From Pseudomonadota bacterium (GTDB lineage Bacteria; Pseudomonadota; Gammaproteobacteria; Enterobacterales; Enterobacteriaceae), in assembly GCA_023425455.1 (NCBI GenBank), contig JAFACP010000283.1, positions 1 through 29,682 of the forward strand: 29,682 bases of DNA, in the 5' to 3' direction. Positions 24,561 to 29,682 of this stretch are shown here, in pieces. The notes under the pieces are model-generated. The model was given only the letters and a program-made list of their open reading frames with translations. It did not search any database and was not told the DNA's origin. The position numbers and the translations under genes were made by a program. Numbering within the stretch: position 1 is the first letter of the stretch; every line of letters begins with the position of its first letter.

Positions 24561-24658
24561 AGTTGCTTACCACTTATAAAGATTAATTATAAATATATAA
24601 TCAATTTTATTTTTAAACCAGCGCGGCGTAACCTCCCAGGCAGAGAAAGGAGAAGGTT
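24561..24658. promoter_or_regulatory. Divergent yeiE/yeiH control region
   Basis: An AT-rich block contains an inverted repeat GATTA (24581-24585)/TAATC (24598-24602) with several T-N11-A LysR-type half-sites around it, a likely YeiE binding site. AGGAG precedes the yeiH start. Assignment is by layout and motif shape. Confidence 0.5.
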
Positions 24659-25705
24659 ATGACAGAACTCACGCTACAGAATCATCGTACAGTGTGGCAC
24701 TTTGTGCCAGGTCTGGCGCTTAGCGCCGTTGTTACCGGCGTAGCGTTATGGGGCGGAAGCATTCCGGCGGTGGCCGGGGCGGGTTTTAGCGCCTTAACGC
24801 TGGCCATTTTGCTCGGCATGGTCGTGGGTAACACCGTTTACCCCCATATCTGGAAATCCTGCGACGGCGGTGTTCTGTTCGCCAAGCAGCATCTTCTGCG
24901 CCTGGGGATCATCCTCTACGGCTTTCGCCTCACCTTCTCGCAGATTGCCGATGTCGGCGTGAGCGGGATCGCGATTGACGTCCTGACGCTAACCAGCACC
25001 TTCTTACTGGCGTGCTTTATCGGCCAGAAGATCTTCGGGCTGGATAAACAAACCAGCTGGCTGATTGGCGCGGGCAGCAGTATCTGTGGTGCGGCAGCGG
25101 TGCTGGCGACCGAACCGGTGGCCCGGGCCGAGTCCAGCAAAGTGACGGTCGCCGTGGCAACAGTGGTGATCTTCGGGACGCTGGCTATCTTCCTCTATCC
25201 GGCGATTTACCCGCTGGTTGCACACTGGTTTAGCCCGGAAACCTACGGCATCTATATTGGCTCCACCGTACATGAAGTGGCACAGGTGGTCGCGGCGGGT
25301 CACGCCATTAGCCCGGAGGCGGAAAATGCGGCGGTGATTGCCAAAATGCTGCGCGTGATGATGCTGGCACCGTTCCTGATTATCCTGGCTGCACGCGTGA
25401 AACAACTGACGCCTGCCGGAAGCAATCAGAAAAGTAAAATCACCATTCCGTGGTTTGCGATCCTGTTTATCGTGGTGGCGGTATTTAACTCCTTCCACCT
25501 GCTGCCGAAAGCGGCAGTGGAGATGCTGGTAACGCTCGATACCGTGCTGCTGGCCATGGCGATGGCGGCGCTGGGGGTCACGACCCACGTCAGCGCGCTG
25601 AAAAAAGCGGGTGCCAAACCGCTGCTGATGGCGCTGATGCTGTTCGTCTGGCTGATTATTGGCGGCGGAGCGATAAACCTCGCGGTTCACAGCCTGATGG
25701 CATAA
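24659..25705 (+). CDS. yeiH: UPF0324 inner membrane protein YeiH
   Basis: This 348-residue polytopic protein of the UPF0324 (Cons_hypoth698, putative sulfate exporter) family has about ten hydrophobic segments. Conserved motifs are [10 protein letters not shown] (about 53-62), [21 protein letters not shown] (about 80-100), the glycine-rich [21 protein letters not shown] (about 134-154) and [18 protein letters not shown] (about 201-218). The length is one residue short of E. coli YeiH. Transport of sulfite or sulfate-like anions is suggested by the family name and by YeiE studies but is not shown by the sequence. ATG 24659 follows AGGAGAAGG. It is divergent from its probable regulator yeiE. 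Confidence 0.93.
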   Translation: MTELTLQNHRTVWHFVPGLALSAVVTGVALWGGSIPAVAGAGFSALTLAILLGMVVGNTVYPHIWKSCDGGVLFAKQHLLRLGIILYGFRLTFSQIADVGVSGIAIDVLTLTSTFLLACFIGQKIFGLDKQTSWLIGAGSSICGAAAVLATEPVARAESSKVTVAVATVVIFGTLAIFLYPAIYPLVAHWFSPETYGIYIGSTVHEVAQVVAAGHAISPEAENAAVIAKMLRVMMLAPFLIILAARVKQLTPAGSNQKSKITIPWFAILFIVVAVFNSFHLLPKAAVEMLVTLDTVLLAMAMAALGVTTHVSALKKAGAKPLLMALMLFVWLIIGGGAINLAVHSLMA

Positions 25706-25721
25706 ACCACTACGTCTTTGC

Positions 25722-25760
25722 CCTGTTAACCCGCTATCATACGCATTTCGGGTTAACAGG
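25722..25760. promoter_or_regulatory. nfo promoter with a perfect 12-bp inverted repeat
   Basis: CCTGTTAACCCG (25722-25733) is exactly inverted as CGGGTTAACAGG (25749-25760) around 15 bases. The spacer includes TATCAT (25735-25740), a plausible -10, and the right arm runs into the nfo Shine-Dalgarno CAGGAG. Both arms contain the palindrome GTTAAC. It could be a factor-binding site or, if transcription starts upstream, a hairpin hiding the ribosome binding site. I do not recognise a SoxS box with confidence. Confidence 0.55.
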
Positions 25761-25769
25761 AGTCCTTTT

Positions 25770-26627
25770 ATGAAATATGTCGGAGCGCACGTTAGCGCGG
25801 CAGGCGGCCTGGCGAATGCGGCTATTCGCGCCGCCGAAATTGAGGCGACCGCTTTCGCCCTGTTCACCAAAAACCAGCGCCAGTGGCGCGCGGCACCGCT
25901 GACCACCGAAATCATCGATGACTTCAAAGCCGCCTGTGAAAAATACCACTTTGGCCCTGGCCAGATCCTGCCCCACGACAGCTATCTGATTAATCTCGGT
26001 CACCCCGTCGCAGAGGCGCTGGAGAAATCCCGCGAAGCCTTTCTCGACGAGGTGCAGCGCTGCGAACAGCTGGGGCTGACGCTGCTGAACTTCCACCCGG
26101 GCAGCCATCTGCTACAAATCGATGAGGATGCCTGTCTGGCACGCATCGCCGAATCGATCAATATCACCCTCGATCGCACCCAGGGGGTAACCGCAGTGAT
26201 TGAAAACACCGCCGGTCAGGGCAGCAATCTGGGGTTTAAATTCGAGCATCTGGCGGCCATCATCGACGGCGTGGAAGATAAATCCCGCGTTGGGGTGTGT
26301 ATTGACACCTGTCATGCCTTCGCTGCCGGTTATGATCTGCGCACTGTCGACGCGTGCCGCAACACCTTTGACGAGTTTGAACGCATTGTCGGCTTTACCT
26401 ACCTGCGCGGCATGCATTTAAACGACGCCAAAAGTGAATTCGGCAGCCGGGTTGACCGTCACCACAGCCTGGGCGAGGGCAACATCGGACATGACGCCTT
26501 CCGCTTTATCATGCAGGACCCACGTTTCGACGGTATTCCGATGGTGCTGGAGACCATTAACCCGGATATCTGGGCCGAAGAGATCGCGTGGCTTAAAGCA
26601 CAGCAAACCGCTGAACAGGCGGCATAA
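25770..26627 (+). CDS. nfo: Endonuclease IV
   Basis: This 285-residue AP endonuclease cuts 5' of abasic sites and removes 3' blocking groups in base excision repair, with a trinuclear zinc centre in a TIM barrel. All nine zinc ligands are at the E. coli positions: His69, His109, Glu145, Asp179, His182, His216, Asp229, His231 and Glu261. The length equals E. coli Nfo. ATG 25770 follows AGGAG (25758-25762). In E. coli nfo is induced by SoxRS. Here the promoter carries a 12-bp inverted repeat of unknown meaning. The gene ends in a strong bidirectional terminator and is convergent with fruA. Confidence 0.98.
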   Translation: MKYVGAHVSAAGGLANAAIRAAEIEATAFALFTKNQRQWRAAPLTTEIIDDFKAACEKYHFGPGQILPHDSYLINLGHPVAEALEKSREAFLDEVQRCEQLGLTLLNFHPGSHLLQIDEDACLARIAESINITLDRTQGVTAVIENTAGQGSNLGFKFEHLAAIIDGVEDKSRVGVCIDTCHAFAAGYDLRTVDACRNTFDEFERIVGFTYLRGMHLNDAKSEFGSRVDRHHSLGEGNIGHDAFRFIMQDPRFDGIPMVLETINPDIWAEEIAWLKAQQTAEQAA

Positions 26628-26662
26628 AAAAAGCCGGGTTGCAGCAGCACCCGGCTTTTTTT
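26626..26662. terminator. Bidirectional intrinsic terminator between nfo and fruA
   Basis: AAGCCGGGT (26631-26639) pairs with ACCCGGCTT (26649-26657). Seven A precede the stem (26626-26632) and seven T follow it (26656-26662), so both strands show a stem plus U-run. It overlaps the last bases of the nfo stop codon and lies 11 bases from the fruA stop. Confidence 0.93.
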
Positions 26663-26673
26663 CAGGCTAATAC

Positions 26674-28359
26674 TCAGGCCGCTTTAGCAACCGCTTCTGC
26701 TTCAGGGCGTTTCAGCACCGCGTAGGACAGTCCCGCGACCAACGTCCCGGCGACAATCGCCAGCAGGTAGCCCAGAACCGGCGTAATCGCACCCGGGATC
26801 AGCAGCACAAACAGACCGCCGTGCGGCGCCATCAGCTTCGCGCCAATCGCCATGGAGATAGCGCCGGTGACGGCACCACCAACGATACAGCACGGCAGTA
26901 CGCGCATTGGGTCACGGGCCGCGAACGGAATCGCCCCTTCGGTGATAAAGCACAGGCCAAGGACCAGCGCCGCTTTGCCCCCTTCCTGCTGCGCCTTGTC
27001 GAATTTACGACGCGCAACAAGCGTAGCCAGCCCCAGTGCCAGCGGAGGCACCATACCTGCCGCCATGATAGCCGCCATCGGCGCGTAGGTCTGGGTACTG
27101 AGCAGGCCGACGCCAAAGGCATATGCCGCTTTGTTAACCGGGCCGCCCATGTCGGTACACATCATGCCACCGAGGATCGCGCCCAGCAGAACCGCATTCG
27201 CTGTGCCCATGGTTTGCAGCCAGTGGGTCAGACCCGCGAGGATGCCGGCAACCGGTTTACCGATCAGGTAAATCATCGCCAGGCCCACCACCAGGCTGGA
27301 AATCAGCGGAATGATGAGGATAGGTTTCAGCGCCTCCATGCTCTGCGGCAGTTTCAGCTGCGAGCTGATAAGCTTCGCGACGTAGCCCGCAAGAAAGCCG
27401 GCGATAATCCCGCCGATAAAGCCAGAGCCCGTACTCACCGCCAGCATACCGCCGATAAGACCCGGCGTCAGACCCGGACGGTCAGCGATTGAGAAGGCGA
27501 TAAAACCGGCCAGTACCGGCACCATCAACGCGAACGCCGAGCCACCGCCAATCTGCATCAGGGCTGCAGCCAGGGTTCCTTCTTCCTTAAAGGCCGTAAT
27601 GCCAAAGGCGAACGAGAGCGCGATACACAGACCGCCCGCCACCACCATCGGCAGCATATAAGACACGCCGGTCAGCAGGTGGCGATAGGCGCCCGCGGAC
27701 TCTTTCTTACCTTCAGTTGCCGTTTTCGCAACGCCGCTTGCCTGATACGGCTTCGCTTCGGCCAGCGCTTTATCAAACTCCTGCGCGGTCTTTTTCAACG
27801 CCAGCCCCGTAGAGGTACGATACATAGGCTTGCCGGCAAATTTCGCCAGATCCACCTCGATATCCGCCGCCACAATCACCAGGTCGGCTTCTGCCACCTC
27901 TTCAGGGGTGATGGCATTGCCCGCGCCCACGGAACCACGGGTTTCAACCTTCACCCACCAGCCACGTTTTTTCGCTTCGGTTTCAATGGCTTCAGCCGCC
28001 ATAAAGGTGTGTGCAACGCCGGTCGGGCAGGCCGTGACGGCCACAACGCGTTTCAGGCCGGAGGCCGCTACCGGCGCAGTCGCCACCGGGGCGCTATAGA
28101 CCGACGCGTGGCCTTTCGCTTCGCTCAGAAACAGCTCAGGGTGCGCCACCGCGCGATTGATATCGCCCAGCCACACTTTTTTGCCGTTCAGCGCGCTGTC
28201 GGCCGGAATGGTATCACCCAGAACAATCGCCAGCTCGGCATCAACCGGGTTGTCGATAATGTCCATTTGTGCTTTGGTTGCCGCCGCTCCCAGCAAGGTT
28301 TTCGCCATATAGGCGCGAGCCTGTCCAAGACCGGAGTCAATGATCAGCAGCGTTTTCAT
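26674..28359 (-). CDS. fruA: PTS fructose transporter subunit IIB'BC
   Basis: The 561-residue protein takes up fructose and phosphorylates it to fructose 1-phosphate, receiving phosphate from FruB. Domain order: vestigial IIB' at about 1-90, an Ala/Pro/Val-rich linker, IIB at about 103-200 with phosphorylated Cys111 in VTACPTGVAHTFMAAEAIE, a second linker, then the IIC membrane domain from about 222 with eight or more hydrophobic segments and the conserved GGMMCTDMGGPVNKAAY and FITEGAIPFAARDP motifs. E. coli FruA has 563 residues. The start at 28359 has AGGAGAGG upstream. It follows fruK by 16 bases. In E. coli pseudouridine genes (psuKG) and others lie between nfo and fruA, and here they are absent. 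Confidence 0.97.
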   Translation of the reverse strand: MKTLLIIDSGLGQARAYMAKTLLGAAATKAQMDIIDNPVDAELAIVLGDTIPADSALNGKKVWLGDINRAVAHPELFLSEAKGHASVYSAPVATAPVAASGLKRVVAVTACPTGVAHTFMAAEAIETEAKKRGWWVKVETRGSVGAGNAITPEEVAEADLVIVAADIEVDLAKFAGKPMYRTSTGLALKKTAQEFDKALAEAKPYQASGVAKTATEGKKESAGAYRHLLTGVSYMLPMVVAGGLCIALSFAFGITAFKEEGTLAAALMQIGGGSAFALMVPVLAGFIAFSIADRPGLTPGLIGGMLAVSTGSGFIGGIIAGFLAGYVAKLISSQLKLPQSMEALKPILIIPLISSLVVGLAMIYLIGKPVAGILAGLTHWLQTMGTANAVLLGAILGGMMCTDMGGPVNKAAYAFGVGLLSTQTYAPMAAIMAAGMVPPLALGLATLVARRKFDKAQQEGGKAALVLGLCFITEGAIPFAARDPMRVLPCCIVGGAVTGAISMAIGAKLMAPHGGLFVLLIPGAITPVLGYLLAIVAGTLVAGLSYAVLKRPEAEAVAKAA

Positions 28360-28375
28360 TATGCCTCTCCTGCTG

Positions 28376-29314
28376 TTAGTTAAAGGGTTTTAAGTCAACG
28401 CGCGCCATCATCGCGGCCAACTGGGTACGATCGGTAATGCCGACATTGCTCTGGCTGACGGCCAGGGCTGCAACGGCGGTAGCAAGACGTAAAGTATGTT
28501 CACTGGACTCACGCATCAGCAGGCCGTAAATCAGGCCGCCAACCATTGAATCCCCTGCGCCAACGGTACTCACCACATCAACCGAAGGCGGTTTGGCGAT
28601 CCATTCACCAGAGGCGTTAACCCACAATGCCCCTTCTGCGCCAAGCGAAATGACCACGTGAGCGATACCCTGCTCGCGCAGCGCATGCGCAGCGTCAATC
28701 ACATCTTTTAATTCTGGCAGCTTACGGCCAGCCCAGATCTCCAGCTCGCGACGATTTGGCTTCACCAGCCAGGGTGCCGCTTTCAGACCGGCGACCAGCG
28801 CATCGCGGCTGCTGTCGAAAATAATGCACGGGCACTGGCTGCGCAGGCGTGTCATCCAGTCGGTGAAGGCTTCCGGGCTCACGCCGGATGGCAGGCTGCC
28901 GCTGACGCACACCATGTCGAACTGTCCAAGCCAGGTCAGGGAGTCATTCACAAAACGCTCCCAGTCTGCCGGGGTGACCTCAAAACCGGAGAAGTTCAGG
29001 TCAGTGACTTCGCCGTCTTTCTCTGTCAGCTTAACGTTGATACGGGTACGGCCCTGAACCACCTGAAAACGGTTGGCGATCCCAAGCTCGCTGAACAGCT
29101 GCTGGAAACCATCCTGGTTATCTTTACCGAGGAATCCTCCCACGGTGACGTCAATCCCCAGGTCTTTGAGCACTTTCGCGACGTTAATCCCTTTGCCCGC
29201 TGCATGCAGGCCAGTGGTACGCACGAGGTTAACTTCGCCGCGCTCAATCTCCGGGCAAAACCCCACCAGGTCATATGCCGGGTTCAGCGTAATAGTCGCA
29301 ACACGTCTGCTCAT
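28376..29314 (-). CDS. fruK: 1-phosphofructokinase
   Basis: This 312-residue PfkB-family (ribokinase-like) kinase phosphorylates fructose 1-phosphate to fructose 1,6-bisphosphate with ATP, linking the fructose PTS to glycolysis. Substrate-binding residues are in ITLNPAYD (about 8-15) and AAGKGINVAKVL (38-49). The anion hole and catalytic base are in the PfkB signature STVGAGDSMVGG with Asp255 (GAGD at 252-255). The length equals E. coli FruK. Its ATG overlaps the fruB stop by one base (TAATG), so translation is coupled, and fruA follows 16 bases later. The metabolite fructose 1-phosphate also acts through Cra (FruR) on this operon in E. coli. Confidence 0.97.
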   Translation of the reverse strand: MSRRVATITLNPAYDLVGFCPEIERGEVNLVRTTGLHAAGKGINVAKVLKDLGIDVTVGGFLGKDNQDGFQQLFSELGIANRFQVVQGRTRINVKLTEKDGEVTDLNFSGFEVTPADWERFVNDSLTWLGQFDMVCVSGSLPSGVSPEAFTDWMTRLRSQCPCIIFDSSRDALVAGLKAAPWLVKPNRRELEIWAGRKLPELKDVIDAAHALREQGIAHVVISLGAEGALWVNASGEWIAKPPSVDVVSTVGAGDSMVGGLIYGLLMRESSEHTLRLATAVAALAVSQSNVGITDRTQLAAMMARVDLKPFN

Positions 29315-29682
29315 TATGCGCCCTCCCCCAGACCCGCCGCGATCGCGTCGCCAATTGCTTTCAGCGCTTGTTCAGCATCCGCACCCTGCGCGGTGAAACG
29401 CAGACGGTGGCCTTTTTTCACGCCCAGCGCGACAACCTTCATCAGGCTGCGGCCGTTGGCCGGTTTACCTGAGCCATCCAGATTGGTGACGGTGATCTCG
29501 CTGTCGAACTGTTTAATGGTATTCACCAGCATCGTGCCAGGACGGGCATGCAAACCGTGCTCGTTGCGTACCACAAACTCAGCGTTCAGCACGTCGTCGG
29601 TCAGCGCATCATCGCTGGTCAGCAGTGCCAGCAACGTTGCCGCATCCGCTTTCAGCAAGCGGTCAGCTTTATTGTCGAGCAA
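29314..29682 (-). CDS. fruB: PTS fructose-specific IIA/HPr fusion (FPr), C-terminal part
   Basis: The minus-strand frame is open to the window edge, so the gene begins beyond it. The last 122 codons are present. FruB is a fusion of IIA(Fru), a middle domain and a pseudo-HPr, which takes phosphate from Enzyme I and passes it to FruA. The part seen is the HPr-like domain (about residues 34-118 of the fragment), with the phosphorylated His in [10 protein letters not shown] (fragment position 45) and the [13 protein letters not shown] segment that corresponds to the Ser46 region. A TTG at the very edge could be read as a start but the family needs about 250 more residues. It overlaps the fruK ATG by one base, first gene of fruBKA. 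Confidence 0.95.
   Translation of the reverse strand: MLDNKADRLLKADAATLLALLTSDDALTDDVLNAEFVVRNEHGLHARPGTMLVNTIKQFDSEITVTNLDGSGKPANGRSLMKVVALGVKKGHRLRFTAQGADAEQALKAIGDAIAAGLGEGA

Noticed and set aside
25004..25927. 307-codon minus-strand frame across yeiH and the nfo start
   Set aside because: It runs through two recognised genes and the nfo promoter, with His/Arg-rich shadow composition.

Overview
The window looks like an enterobacterial chromosome segment, most like Enterobacter or a close relative such as Lelliottia or Leclercia. Almost every gene has a near full-length match, recalled from memory, to the E. coli K-12 stretch running from dld through cdd, mgl, folE and lysP to fru, in the same order. 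The composition is GC-rich and even. I see no transposase, integrase, tRNA, rRNA or CRISPR array. The genus is inference.

Layout. 1-5029: end of dld (respiratory D-lactate dehydrogenase), a GNAT acetyltransferase not found there in K-12, pbpG (murein DD-endopeptidase), yohC, yohD and yohF. 5136-7113: dusC, then a two-gene unit of a ParD-like antitoxin-family protein overlapping a second type I methionine aminopeptidase. 7299-9402: yohJ-yohK (LrgA/LrgB type) and cdd, both behind CRP-like sites. 9529-14208: sanA and the mglBAC galactose ABC transporter, with its repressor galS just upstream (14503-15525). 15681-17525: yeiB and folE. 17629-19753: a YbfB/YjiJ-type MFS transporter divergent from S-formylglutathione hydrolase. 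20022-22007: a TonB-dependent receptor at the cirA locus behind a Fur-like box. 22062-25705: lysP, the LysR regulator yeiE and divergent yeiH. 25770-26627: nfo. 26674-29682: fruA, fruK and the 3' end of fruB, on the minus strand.

How it works together. Several units serve carbon scavenging under catabolite control: mgl/galS share an identical 16-base GalR/GalS operator next to CRP-like sites, cdd keeps two CRP sites with a CytR-like element between them, and yohJ has its own CRP-like site. fruBKA forms a tightly packed PTS operon. The receptor at the cirA locus is probably iron-regulated.

The best candidates for something little described are the ParD-like/methionine aminopeptidase pair with a repeat-bearing promoter, a 12-bp perfect inverted repeat around the nfo promoter and ribosome binding site, a strong Shine-Dalgarno with a 29-codon ORF overlapping the yohD start, and long inverted repeats ahead of the cirA-locus receptor, folE and the GNAT gene. 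All family assignments come from recalled sequence features. No database search was run.
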